DNA of 64,000 nt from Syngnathus acus (taxonomy: Eukaryota; Chordata; Actinopteri; Syngnathiformes; Syngnathidae), in the NCBI RefSeq assembly GCF_901709675.1, contig NC_051094.1, forward strand, positions 17,892,501-17,956,500, written 5' to 3'. Every line of letters begins with the position of its first letter. The stretch's first letter is position 1. The notes under the pieces are model-generated. The model was not told where the DNA came from and made no database searches. It worked only from the letters and a program-made list of their open reading frames with translations. The position numbers and the translations under genes are program-made. Shown piece after piece: positions 10,533 to 22,321 of the stretch.

Positions 10533-11905
10533 CCGTTTTTTTCCATGTATAATGCGCAAAATTTAACTAATTTATTGTCCTAAAATCTTGGGTGCGCATT
10601 GTACATGGGTACAACAATTTTTGAAGAAAATCTCCCTAGAAATAAAACTTGAAATCACCTTTCTTCTTGTTTGTTGTCAATCGCGCATCGCATTCAGCCA
10701 TCCTGCCCAACACACTTAGTCAGTAAAATTCATAATTGACGACATCATTTGATGCGATGGTGCAATCCTTGATGGTGTGTTAGTCAAATATTGTTTGTTT
10801 TTTAATCTCCATCGCAGACCGGATATCATACGGAGGCCGCCATGACAGTATGCGCAGAACGGATGCATGCGCAAGACACATCAATCGCGCATCGCATTCA
10901 GCCATCCTGCCCAACACAGTCAGTAAAATTCATAATTGACGACACATCGTTTGATGCGATGGTGCAATCCTTGATGGTGTGTTTTTGTCAAATATTGTTT
11001 GTTTTTTAATCTCCATCGCAGACCGGATATCATACGGCGGCAGTATCACTGCGCATGCGCACTATGGATCCGATGCGCAGAACGGATTTGTACTGTGTTC
11101 TGGTCATTTTGCCAAAGAAGGGATAATAGTCCTCTTCTCTTCTTGACTGACAATGAATGCGATAGTTTAATACAATCAGCAAATAACAAAATGCGTATTA
11201 CAGGTAATATTTTATTTCACAACACTTTGCCTTGTTCCTTTCCTCTCTGCTGTTCACTTCAAACACGCTCCATACGAACACAATGCTCTCGTATCAGACG
11301 CTTGCTCGATCACCTGCTCGTTTGCTGTCACAATGTACCCTACACAAATCCGAAACATTTGTTGCGGCTCCGAGTCACGACGAGGGGCAAGTTTTGGTTT
11401 CCAAAGGTGTTTTTATTCTTCTTCAACTTCTCTCCCATACAGAGCCGCCTTTTTCACATGTCCGCACGTCACTTTCCTCTCTTTTCATTTTAACCTAACT
11501 GATCGCGGTGGTGCCTTTCGGGGCAGTCGGAGAAATCAACGGCAACAAAAAAAATACATCCAGCCTAGTTAAGAAATCACCAGAAAGATCACCATGACAA
11601 TTGTGAACACACAGAAAGATAATAAATAACTGGAACATCACTCAAATATTGGTGATCCCGTTGAGAGTCTCACATATTTCTTCGCTATCGAGTTTGCTAG
11701 CGCATGCGCAGTGATACTGACCGGCAGAATAACATCCGGTTGTTCCCAAAGATGATATTTTTTCTGAAATAATTTTACGTTTACGGACTAAAGAGTCAAA
11801 ATTTGGGTGCGTATTATACATGGGTACAGGCTTTTTTCCAGCATCGACATGCCATTTTTAGGGTGCTTATTATACATAGGGGCGTATTATACATGGAAAA
11901 AACGG
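10533..11905. mobile_element. TA-flanked MITE, family 2, with 204-bp duplication
   Basis: Ends CCGTTTTTTTCCATGTATAA (10533) and TTATACATGGAAAAAACGG (ending 11905) are inverted and flanked by TA. A segment beginning TCAATCGCGCATCGCATTCA is duplicated at 10677 and 10881 (period 204 bp). The open frames at 10999-11572 have no recognisable domains and look incidental. Confidence 0.78.
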
Positions 11906-11952
11906 TATACTGATTAGATTTTTTTTTTAATCCTGTAATCAATGGTGGGTAA

Positions 11953-12710
11953 TAGGGGTGTAACGATTCATCGATACACCGATTAATCGATATAATGCTC
12001 TACGATTTGTTGGCACCGATGCTAAACGTAAACATCGATCTATATCGCCCGTTTTTGATCTCGGACATTAGACGCGACTTTATTTTGAAATCCAGTTCAT
12101 TGTTGCTTGCTTCCTCTTTCCGGGAGCAGTGCGCGGCGTGTTGTGTTGTGAGCAGAGCAGGCACGTGAAAGGGGAGCCGACAACTACGCGGCTCCTGGGC
12201 TGGTGCTATGGCTAGTGTCCAAGAAGACGAGGAAATTCGCTCCCGTTTGGGCTTCAAGTCATTCGTTTGGAAGCACTTTTTTTTTGCATTTGGATTAGAA
12301 CATATGGTCAAGGTGTAATGTTTACTACATTCATTATAAAGAACTTATTTTTGTTTTGTAATTAAATAGTTCAGTAATTTTAACTATTTTAACTTTAAAG
12401 TTAATGGTATTACAAAAAAGAAAGAATATTCATTTTTCTTTACTTATGTGAGAAAAAATATAGGAATTTGATGAAGTTCAGTGTTAAAATAAGCACTTTG
12501 TATACTACAATACTCTTGTAATTTCCTAAATAAAGAGTTTGCAGTACCTTGTTGATTTTGCGTATGAATTGTTATAAATCAGGATATTGTTCTATATCGA
12601 TCGTAGAGCACTATATCGTGATGTATCGTGAATGAATCACAGCAGGCTTTAAGATATCGGCAAATATCGTATTGTGGTTCTTTGTATCGATATGATATCG
12701 TACTTAAGAG
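11953..12710. mobile_element. hAT-like remnant (TAGGGGTGTAACGATTCATC)
   Basis: Begins with the hAT-like terminus TAGGGGTGTAACGATTCATC, followed by several CGATA-rich subterminal motifs. Matching motifs reappear at 12590-12705 (TATCGATATGATATCG), marking the other end. The interior is AT-rich and non-coding. The right terminus is blurred and no target duplication could be fixed. Confidence 0.6.
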
Positions 12711-12759
12711 AGAGACAGAGGAGAGAGATGCATACATACACACAGTGGGAGACCTGCAA

Positions 12760-13258
12760 ATAGCAAACATCGTGTACACTTGGTGCCTATTACACACATG
12801 GATAGAATTATTGGTACCCCTCAGATATTTAAAGTAAAAACCCAAGTGGTCACAAAAATAACTTAAATCAGACAAAATAAATCATTCTTGATGATAATTA
12901 ACTAATGAATCTAACAGAATATTTTGTACTTATACTTATCTTGAGATTGTCAGTTGAAATTCTCTCTCTCTCTCTCTCGCTCTCTCTCTCGCTCTCTCTC
13001 TCGCTCTCATATTTATGCAATAAATTTATAGATATGTAAATTTATGCAATATATATTTATGCAATATATATATATAAATGTATGCACCTACCTACTTTTG
13101 TTGAAGTAATTGCACACATTCTGTAAATCCTGTAAACTTCACTGTGTTTGTCTGCTATATGATATATTTAACTGAAATTGCTGATCTGAACAGCCAATGA
13201 TTTATAAAAGAAAATCATGAAAATGATCAGGGGTGCCCAAACTTTTGCATATGACTAT
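12760..13258. mobile_element. Possible Tc1-like remnant
   Basis: The right part ends in GGGGTGCCCAAACTTTTGCA (13229-13248), a phrase typical of the ends of certain fish DNA transposons. The left part has GAATTATTGGTACCCCTCAG near 12806. No ORF. The boundaries are uncertain. Confidence 0.35.
12961..13008. repeat. (TC)n microsatellite with regular CG interruptions
   Basis: A CT/TC dinucleotide run interrupted at regular intervals by CGCTCTCTCTCT units. Confidence 0.95.
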
Positions 13259-13445
13259 AAGTTTCAGATTCCCAGTTAGCTAGAAAATCAATATGCTCAT
13301 ATTTTATTAATTAAAGGGCACAAGCATACATTTACATACACACAATCATTGATTAAAATTCACCAGTATATATTCTAATATTGAAATCACTTTACCTGTA
13401 CAACTTCTCTTATTAGACATCTTTTGGGAATGTATTTGAATAACT

Positions 13446-14771
13446 CAGGGGTGGGCAAACTTTTTGACTCGCGGGCCGAACTGGGTTCTAAATTTGGACC
13501 GGAGGGCTGAACCAGGAGCAGATGGACGTAGTGTTTGTGTGAAGTAATATAAGCGACCTGTAAAGGTCATTGCATAAAAGATTTTGGCCTTTAGTAGGTA
13601 GTAAAGCATGGATATTCCAAACAAGTTTTTTTGAAAACAAATGCATTTATTAACAGCATTAAAAAAAAAAAAAAAAAATTCACTAAAAAACTGCTATCAG
13701 TGATTCTCATAAAATACGACACTGTTATTATGAATAACAGTTTCCATCACTTCAGTGCCTGCAGGTCAGATTAATGAAAGATGTTTATTTTATGAGATCA
13801 CATCAAACGGCAAACATTCTGACCAAATATATCATCTTGAAGAATCGGTGAAAGCATACATCCAAATAAAGTAATCAAAACGGCAACACGGTGAGGGGTA
13901 TCTGAAAATCAGAGCAGAGTTTTAACTCACAAACACCTGGTAACAGAGGTGAGGAAACGGGAAACACTTCCTTAAAGTAAGCCTTAAGAACTTTACAGGT
14001 TAAGATTAGTCGCAAACAGGTGGTGCGTCAATGTCCTTGAGCATCCTGCATTGTTTGAAAATGAGAATGGTCGCTAGTTTCAATCCCTGCTATGTGTACA
14101 AATCATATTCAAAATGCATTTTCTTACAACAAACTTGAGAGCCTCCCCTTCATTTTCAGTGGGAACAGTGTTGTTGGTCTCCCTTTTTTGCTAGTGCGTC
14201 ATAGTCTGGAGTAAAATTTGTTGTGGCAATTCTTAGGAGAGATCCGAGGTGTTGGTCCGTTTACCTCGATCTGTGACGGGTTGATGTTGATGTGGCTGAA
14301 CGTCACGTCGCGTACGTCGAGCCAAATTGGCCACTCTTTTTTAAACACTCGACACTGTGTCCACCTTGCTTTTCCTTGGGCGACTCATTTTAATAGAAGG
14401 ATTCCAGGGGAAGGTTTGTGGGTGGCTTTAGCGTAAAACTGTATCTGAAAGCTCAGCGCGCGAATTACAAGAATGCTGTCGTCACAGCCCACGCTCTAAA
14501 TTCGGGACTGATACAAATAGAGCGTGAGTGCGCCATGTCCGTACTACTGAGTACGTACACGCACTTGTGAGTGTGCACCGAGCTTTCTGACACGGCTTCC
14601 GGTAGTAAATGCGCAGGCGAGCGGTTCCCCATCTACTGGGGAAACGCAGTCATTGCAGGCAAAATTACCCAAAAAAATGTTTAATAATACAATTTATTCA
14701 GGGTTGGCGGGCCGGATTAAACGGTCCCGTGGGCCGGATGTGGCCCGCGGGCCGTAGTTTGCCCACCCCTG
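13446..14771. mobile_element. hAT element with exact 8-bp target duplication
   Basis: Termini CAGGGGTGGGCAAACT (13446) and AGTTTGCCCACCCCTG (ending 14771) form perfect inverted repeats. They are flanked by GAATAACT on both sides (13438-13445 and 14772-14779). The GC-rich subterminal phrase GCGGGCCG is present at both ends. The 1326-bp interior has no intact transposase, so the element is non-autonomous. Confidence 0.88.
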
Positions 14772-14779
14772 GAATAACT

Positions 14780-15590
14780 TCTAAACATTCATCGACGATA
14801 CATATGGCTCAATGGCTGCAAATAATGTTTTATAATTATAGCTACTGCCTGATGTTTGTTTGTACTGCTAGAGGTTTTTGTACAATTAACAAGGAATGAT
14901 GCGCGGCATTTTGAAGTTGGACAGAGAAAATGAATGTTTGCGCAGAATGTGAGACAATGAGCTTGGGTATGAGGGATGATACGGATAGCAAGGACATTAG
15001 TAACAAAACATAATAGTCGGCCAGAACTGGTACAAAATGATCAAAAGAGCTGACGTTGGGGAGAACCAATGGGGAACGGGTGTGAGTATCATATCTGCAG
15101 GAACTGGAGAAAACAAACCAAGGAGCAGGGAGAAGAACGAGAACAACCACAAGGGCCGCCAAAGACAGGACAGACGCCAAGGAATGATTATGGAAGACGA
15201 ACTGGCCCCCATCTTTGTGTGCCTTTCAACAAGAATTGGATTCAGACTCAGACCATCCTGTGTAAGTTTGATTTTTGTCTCAGGTGTGTCATTCTTCCTA
15301 AAGACAAGCAAGAACAATAAATTGGACAGTGCAGGATAATCCTATATGGACTGGGACCTATATGGACTGATACATCTTATCATTTCATTCCAATGCTTCT
15401 CATATTTTTCATGAATTTGTTTCTGTAAATATTAGTGTTTTAGTTCAATAGCATCCAGTTCATGATAACCAATTATATTAAAATGCACTGCTGAGGTTGT
15501 TTTGAATGTGTATGTCAGTAACACATTTTCATATGGAAAATGACATAAAATGCATCATATTTGAAACTGCACGTATTTTATTTTGAAAAC
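14780..15590. other. Unassigned region with one possible exon
   Basis: No repeat ends are seen. At about 15101-15262, a CAG acceptor (TATCTGCAG) and a strong donor (GTAAGT at 15261) bracket an open stretch rich in charged residues (RNWRKQTKEQGEEREQ, then GPHLCVPFNKNW). I do not recognise it. It could be a host exon or chance. Confidence 0.25.
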
Positions 15591-15592
15591 CG

Positions 15593-15608
15593 TATGTGTG
15601 TGTGTATG

Positions 15609-15648
<40 letters not shown>
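15593..15648. repeat. Compound (TG)(TA)(CA) microsatellite
   Basis: TG, TA and CA dinucleotide runs in succession, directly abutting the left end of the Tc1 element at 15647. Confidence 0.93.
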
Positions 15649-15987
15649 GGACTGTCTCAGAAAATTGCCTGTACTGTATACAATATTGTGATAAAGTCCT
15701 TTATTTTCTGTAATGCAATTAAAAAAACAAATATGTCATACATTCTGAATTCATTACAAATCAACCGAAATATTGCAAGCCTTTTATTATTTTTAGTATT
15801 GCTGATTATGGCATACAGCTTAAGAAAACTCAAATATCCTATCTCAAAATATTAGAATATCATGAATAAGTATACTAGTAGGGTATTCAACTAATCACTT
15901 GAATCGTCTAATTAACTCGAAACCCCTGCAAGGGCTTCCTGAGCCTTGAAAAACACGCAGCTTGGTTCAGTAAACTAAATCCCAAGT

Positions 15988-16973
15988 ATGGGGAAGACTG
16001 CTGATCTGACTGCTGTCCAGAGGACCATCATTGACACCCTCCATCAGGAGAGTAAGACACAAAAAGAAATTTCTCAAAGAGCAAGCTGTTCACAGAGTGC
16101 AGTTTCAAAGCACATCCACAAAAAGTCTGTTGGAAGGGGGAAATGTGGCAGGAAACGCTGCACAACCAAGAGAGATGACCGCACCCTTAACAGCATTGTG
16201 AAGAAGAGTCGCTTCCAGAATTTGGGGGAGCTTCAAAGACAGTGGACTGAAGCTGGAGTCCAGGTATCAAAAGCCATTGTTCACAGACGCGTCCCGGAAA
16301 TGGGCTACAATAGCCGTATTCCCATGGTCAAGCCACTTCTGAACTCAAGACAACGGAAGAAGCGTCTGACTTGGGCTATGGAAAAGAAGCACTGGACAGT
16401 TGCAGAGTGGTCCAAAGTCCTCTTTTCAGATGAAAGCAAGTTTTGTATTTCATTTGGAAGTCAAGGCGCCAGAGTCTGAAGAAAAGGCTGGAGAGGAGCA
16501 AAATCCAAGTTGCTTGAAATCCAGTGAGAAGATCCCACAGTCAGCGATGGTTTGGGGAGCCATGTCAGCTGCTGGTGTTGGTCCACTGTGTTTCATCAAG
16601 TCCAGAGTAAATGCAGATTTTAGAGCACTACATGCTTCCGTCTGCTGAAAAGCTCTATGGAGATGATGATTTCATTTTCCAGCATGATCTGGCACCTGCC
16701 CGCAGTGCCAAAACCACCAATAAATGGTGTACTGACCATGGCATTACTGTCCTCGATTGGCCTGCCAATTCCCCTGACCTGAACCCCATAGAGAATTTGC
16801 GGGGTATTGTGAAGGAGAAGCTGAAAGACACCAACAATGCAAATGAGCTAAAGGCCGCTATTGAAGCATCCTGGGCATCTATAACACCTCAGCAATGCCA
16901 CAGGCTGATTGCCTCCATGCCACGCCGCATTGATGCAGAAATCCGTGCAAAAGGATTCCCAACCAAGTACTGA
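15988..16973 (+). pseudogene. Tc1 transposase, frameshifted
   Basis: Remains of a DD34E transposase of about 330 residues that would cut and paste the Tc1 element. The N-terminus (MGKTADLTAVQRTIIDTLHQ, from 15988) carries the paired-like helix-turn-helix regions. The catalytic parts follow: first Asp in VLFSDESKFC (near 16420), second Asp in FIFQHDLAPA (near 16680), and the Glu in DLNPIENL (near 16785), ending in FPTKY. The frame breaks twice: after GSQGARV at about 16479 (first to second frame) and near 16610 (second to third frame). All three catalytic residues are still visible, but no single frame spans them. Confidence 0.9.
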
Positions 16974-17099
16974 GTGCATCAATGGACATTTTCTAATGGT
17001 TTTTGTTTTGCTGTTATAAATCTTTTTTTTTACTTGGTCTGAGCAAATACTCTAATATTTTGATAGGATTTGAGTTTTCTTAAGCTGTAAGCCATAATC

Positions 17100-17380
17100 T
17101 GTCACGGTCGGGGTGTAGAAATGGAGCGAGGCGACCAAGTGCAGCTTGGACCAGGGTTTATTGTAGCAAACTCAAAGGACTCGGCAAACTGACGTGGCTT
17201 AACAACAAACTAACAGGACTAACCGACCAAAACGTGAAACAAAAGACAGGAACCAAACAAACCGCGTGACAGTGAGACATGCATTGTCCACATCTCATGC
17301 AATGCTCCGACGGCGAGTGACACGCAAACAGAACCGATGACAACCTATACACATCACAAAACTGGGGACGAGACATGACA
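17100..17380. mobile_element. Short LTR-like insertion with 5-bp duplication
   Basis: A 281-bp block beginning TGTCACGG and ending CATGACA (TG...CA, short inverted ends) interrupts the right arm of the Tc1. TAATC is duplicated at 17095-17099 and 17381-17385. Removing the block restores the Tc1 arm. This is what a solo LTR of a Gypsy/ERV-type element would leave; a non-autonomous element is also possible. No coding content is evident. Confidence 0.65.
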
Positions 17381-17523
17381 TAATCATCAATATTAAAATA
17401 ATGATTGCAATATTTCAGTTGATTTGAAATGAATCCAGAATGTATGACATTTTTGTTTTTTTAATTGCATTCCAAAAAATAAAGAACTTTATCACAATAT
17501 TCTAATTTTCTGAGACAGTCCTG

Positions 17524-18611
17524 TATATTTATTTATGTTTTCTTCTCACTCACACCGTCACTCACACCGTCATACGTGGGACGCGAACTCACGGTGTCGG
17601 CAAACAAAGCAAGCAAGTGCACCCCTACACCATCAGCGACTCCTTATGTGTTTATATGGTATTGCACTGCTCTGCTTTTCCTTCGCTCTCTTTTACCGCA
17701 ATAACTAAAATAAGGGCACACTTGAAAATCAGGAGCGGCTGGCTTGACCGAGTGAAAAGGGAAGACGGCTTGGTGTGTCTGTTACTCCCTTCTCTCCCTC
17801 AAGCAATTGCACCACAAACAACAAACCCCCTAATTTAAATCATATTTATAACGTCTTTGTTTCAAAGAATAAAAGCTGCCAAAACGTTTTCAGTTTGAAA
17901 TTAAGAGACGAAAGAACAAAATTTCCGGATTTTCTGACTTTTGTCACCTGGCTAGAAAGAGCATAGGAAAGAATTGCACATTTGTGTTCACCCAACATAT
18001 GAAATGCCTAACTTTGTAATACAAATTATTAGTCTGTACAGACCTTTAGAGAGAATTCTGGCAATTGACTGAGCCAGGGAAGGCTTTTCTGCCACCATCA
18101 GAACGGTCCTCATTTTGTACTTCTCAGCATAAACTTTACTAAATGCGATACGAGTAGCTGCTGGTAATCGTTACAATGAATTTACGGCTATCTTCTTCGG
18201 CTGATTCTTACTCTAATTTAACTGACAGTTGGCAGCCTCCTTAAAAATGCATTACTCCCATCTGCTGGTCTGGGGGTATGGTACATTATAATTATTCATT
18301 CATTCAGCTTCCGAACCGCTTAATTCTTGGAACATTTGTCTTATGGTGCATCACCTCCTGACCAAATTGGAAATTATTTCACGATGTATCTATAAAATAT
18401 TGTATAGCCATTAAGAAAATCAACCAAGTGAATTTTGATAATATATGGAGGAAAATTATTATCATTATAATAAAATAGTACATATTGAAATAACCAAAGA
18501 ATAAAAAGACAGAAGCCTCGAAGACCAATTGATTAAACTCTTCCCTAAATAACAACTCTCTCTCTAGTATCATATCCCCAACAATTTATTTGAGAAACTC
18601 AGTGGAACAAA
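17524..18611. other. Unassigned spacer
   Basis: About 1.1 kb, mostly AT-rich in its later part, with no gene, repeat terminus or tandem repeat that I can recognise. Confidence 0.4.
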
Positions 18612-20760
18612 TGTTTAAGCAGGCGGCCACTTGCAACGATCGGACGGACATATACTGACTCTGTTTCCTCTTACATCACAAAGTGCATTGATGATGTGAC
18701 CCACTCGAAATTCCTCGTCACTCGGGCTAGCTGGAAGCCATGGCTGACAGGGGCTGTCCTCAGGCTGCTGAAGGCCAGGGACAAAGCCTACAGAGCGGGG
18801 GATGAGGCTGGCTTGAGGACAGCGAGGGCCAACCTGTCCCGGGGCATCAAGGAAGCGAAAAGGGCGTTCTCTTGCAAGATTACCGCCCACTTCAAGGACA
18901 GCAGGGACGCACGGAGCCTTTGGCAGGGCATTCAGACCATCACGGACTACAAGCCCGCGCCGCAGAGCTGTGAGGGCGACGTCCGTCTGCTCAACGATCT
19001 TAACCGCTTCTTTGCTTGCTTCGACGCTCAGAACAGCACTTGCCCGCTGAAGACCCCTCCCCCTCCACCCGAGCAGCCCCTGTGCCTCTCTGCCGATAGC
19101 GTGAGGAGGGCGCTTGCCGCTATCAACACCCGTAAGGTCGGCGGGCCCTGACAACATCCCAGGTAGAGCGCTGAAGGACTGCGCTGGGGAGCTGACGGGT
19201 GTCTTCACGGACATCTCTAACATTTCCCTGCAGCAGGCCATCGTCCCTTCGTGTTTCAAGGCTGCCACCATCGTACCTGTGCCGAAGAAACCTGCTCCGT
19301 CCTGCTTCAATGACTACCGCCCCGTGGCACTGACGCCCATCATCATGAAGTGCTTTGAGCGGCTTGTCATGGAGCACATCAGATCCATTCTCCCCCCCAC
19401 CATAGACCCCTTCCAGTTTGCCAAACGGTCCTCTGAGGATGCCATCTGCTCTGCCCTCCACTCGGCCCTCACCCGCCTGGAGAGAAGGGACTCGTATGTG
19501 AGATTGCTGTTTGTTGACTTCAGCTCTGCCTTCAACACCATTGTGCCACAACGACTCATCTGCAAACTCGACAAGCTGGGCCTCAGTACCTACCTCTGCA
19601 ACTGGCTACTGGACTTCCTCTGTCAGAGGCCTCAGGTGGTACGTGTTGGCGACAAAATCTCCGCCAGCATCACGCTGAGCACGGGGGGGCCCCCAAGGCT
19701 GCGTGCTCAGTCCGCTGCTCTTCACCTTGCTTACGCATGACTGCACTGCAACCTACAGCAACAACCGCATAGTGAAATTTGCTGACGACACGACTCTGGT
19801 GGGTCTCATCACCAAGGGCGACGAGACTCAATACAGGTTGGAGGTTGAGCTTCTGACCACGTGGTGCAGGGACAACAACCTCCTGCTGAACGTCAACAAG
19901 ACCAAGGAGATTGTTGTTGACTTCCCGAAGGGTCACACCCAACACCTGCCGCTGACCATCGACGGTGCTGTGGTGGAGAGAGTGAGCAGCACCAGGTTCC
20001 TGGGAGTGCACATCAGTGAGGATCTCTCCTGGTCCACCAACACCGCATCACTGGCGAAGAAAGCTCAGCGCCGCCTGTACTTCCTGCGGAAACTCAGGCG
20101 AGCAAGTGCTCCTCCGGCCGTCATGACTACATTCTACCGTGGCACCATTGAGAGCGTCCTCTCCAGTTGAATCGCTGTTTGGGGTGGTAGCTGCACCGAA
20201 TACAACATGAAGGCCCTGCAGCGCATAGTGAACACGGCTGGTAAGATTATTGATGCTTCACTCCCCTCCCTGAAGGACATTTACACCTCCCATCGCACCC
20301 GCAAGGCGACCACGATTGTGAGTGATGTGAGTCACCCCGCTCACTCTTTGTTTGATCTTCTGCCCTCTGGGAAGAGGTACAGGTGCCTGCGCTCCCGCAC
20401 CACCAGACTCACCAACAGCTTCATACTCCAGGCTGTTAGGATCCTGAACTCTCTCCCCCCTTCTGCGTAGCGTCCTGTACTTTTGCGCTATATTCTGACT
20501 GTCTGCTGTATGCACACTTGCTCCATTTTTGCTCCTCTTATTTATTATGTTATTTGTTTATTTATTATTTATTCATCACTCTTATTATTCATTGTTTGTG
20601 CCTTCTTGTTTTTATTTTGTGTTGTTTGCTTGTATGTATGTCGTGTACTATGTCTTGTCACCGTGGGATAGTGGAAACGTAATTTCGATTTCTTTGTGTG
20701 TCTTGGCATGTGAAGAGATTGACAATAAAGCAGACTTTGACTTTGACTTTTTTTGACTTT
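18612..20760 (+). pseudogene. Rex1/Babar-like LINE, copy A (5' truncated)
   Basis: Reverse transcriptase and C-terminal part of a Rex1/Babar-like LINE, very similar to copy D at 49.6-52.4 kb. It starts abruptly within the pre-RT linker (FKQAATCNDRTD), so the endonuclease is missing. RT motifs are visible: [20 protein letters not shown] near 19290, motif [15 protein letters not shown] near 19505, and FADDTTLVG near 19780. Lesions relative to copy D are an extra G near 19140, a 9-nt loss after FQFA near 19430, an extra G in the run near 19686, and a TGA at 20168. The 3' UTR ends in ACTTTG repeats at about 20720-20755. Confidence 0.9.
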
Positions 20761-21290
20761 GTATTGTACTTTCCTGAAAACAGAGCTTTCTCAACAAGAA
20801 TTGTGATTGAACTCAACCAACCTTTGTAAGTCTAAATTCTGTTTCGGTGTCTTAGCCTTTTCCTAAAACTGAAGAAATAAAACGAGCACGCAGTGAGTAA
20901 ATTGGATAACAGGTGATTGGCTATGGCTTTTGCCGTGAGGCGCGAATAGCGCGCTTCCCAAATTGTGGACCAAATCCAACAGTCAGAATTTGAAAGGTCC
21001 GAGTGGGATCATTTAATCCGATTTCACTCCTTGCTCGATTGCACAACAATGCTGTTTACTCGCTACCGGTCGGAGTAAAACCACCAGCGGCCACCTTACG
21101 TTTCCAATCACTAAATCTGTCTACTTCGATTACAATGATTTCTCTGCCTTTACACGTTATTGTCTTCCTCTACGATAAAAATGCAAATGTTTACGGCATG
21201 CAGTTGTATCAATGAGTTTGGGAAAATTGGGAAAATTTAATTTTGATGTTCTATTTAAAGCTACGTATATCTCTGAGGGCTACTTAAATA
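20761..21290. other. Unassigned spacer
   Basis: No gene or repeat end is recognised; short open frames only. Confidence 0.4.
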
Positions 21291-21906
21291 CCGTATTGGC
21301 CCGAATATAAGACGGTGTTTTTTGCATTGAAATAAGACTGAAAAAGTGGGGGTCGTCTTACATTCGGGGTCTAGACATTATTCCCATTCACAACGCTAGA
21401 TGGTGCCAGATATCTTTAAAGCAAATGCTTAACTTTACTCCCCAGGCCAAAGCGAACCCGTCATGAAGGATAAAAATAAAAATAGCGGTAGCAGTTTGCT
21501 TTATTTTCTTTTTCAGATTTGTTTCAAGACTACAGTTACAGTTAGACTTCACTTAGATGGTTAATACAGTTATTGCAATCTTGTTGTTTTATCACAGTAG
21601 ATTGGTTTATTTACATTTCAAAAAACCAGAAGCCATTCATTTACAAATGTGATTGCACTTTAGTTTACATATTTAAATGTTCAGATATTAAGATGTGATA
21701 GACAGTTTTTGCATGATTTGAATGAGGCAAAATAACATGCTTTTTCTTTCGAATATATTGTTATAATCATTTGTTTCAGATGTACTGTAATTATTTTCTG
21801 TATAAAAATTAAAATTGGTGTTCAAAAAGTATTTTTTCAAACTTGAGTCTTGAAAAAGAGGGGGTCGTCTTATAATCAGGGTCGTCATATATTCGGGCCA
21901 GTACGG
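21291..21906. mobile_element. TA-flanked MITE, family 3
   Basis: Ends CCGTATTGGCCCGAATATAA (21291) and ATATTCGGGCCAGTACGG (ending 21906) are inverted and flanked by TA (21289-21290 and 21907-21908). The subterminal motif AAGACG and its complement CGTCTT flank an AT-rich non-coding interior. Confidence 0.8.
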
Positions 21907-22228
21907 TATTCGCCTTTATCATGTTGTCAGGACCATCAACAATGAAAGAGCAATGCCCATTGGGACAAATTCACTGCAAAATTTAAACCTAAACTCGAGA
22001 GGGCGCAATTCACAATAGTGAGGTAATACTCTGAATGGTTGATGCAAACAATGAAGTTGGTCTTGTTCTCATTACTCCATACAGGGATCCTTACCTGACA
22101 TGCGCACTTTGAATTGTGTTTTCACCGAAAAAAATAACAGGTGTCAGTAACAGTGGCAACGCAACATGGCTGTCCTTTGCCTTTAGCCGCGAGGGGCTCC
22201 GCGCAGTTTGCAGTACTTCCGTGTTGTT

Positions 22229-22248
22229 GCACGTCACGCCACGATTGG
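22229..22248 (+). promoter_or_regulatory. Candidate UPR element plus inverted CCAAT box upstream of sdf2l1
   Basis: The stretch GCACGTCACGCCACGATTGG lies 74-93 bp before the sdf2l1 ATG. On the minus strand it reads CCAATCGTGGCGTGACGTGC, placing a CCAAT box, a CGTGG core and a TGACGTG core side by side. TGACGTG is the UPRE/CRE-like core bound by XBP1 and ATF6, and CCAAT plus CCACG are the halves of ERSE, although the spacing here is not the canonical one. Known mammalian SDF2L1 is induced by ER stress, so the position is apt. No binding evidence is available. Confidence 0.5.
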
Positions 22249-22321
22249 TTAGACCAGGGTACGGCATTTTAACTTGCTTTGCGTGGGGTTTCTTGGTGTT
22301 GAAATTCTTCTCGGTTGTCGC

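Larger units (their letters stand above)
15647..17523 (+). mobile_element. Tc1-like transposon, near full length
   Basis: Long inverted ends start CAGGACTGTCTCAGAAAATT (15647) and close with the complementary sequence at 17523, followed by TA. They enclose a transposase pseudogene (15988-16973). The right arm is interrupted by a 281-bp LTR-like insertion (17100-17380). Two partial minus-strand relatives sit in sdf2l1 intron 1 (22775-24441). Confidence 0.9.

Noticed and set aside
10999-11572. Open frames inside MITE family 2
   Set aside because: They overlap in different frames within a non-coding, internally duplicated element, with no domain.
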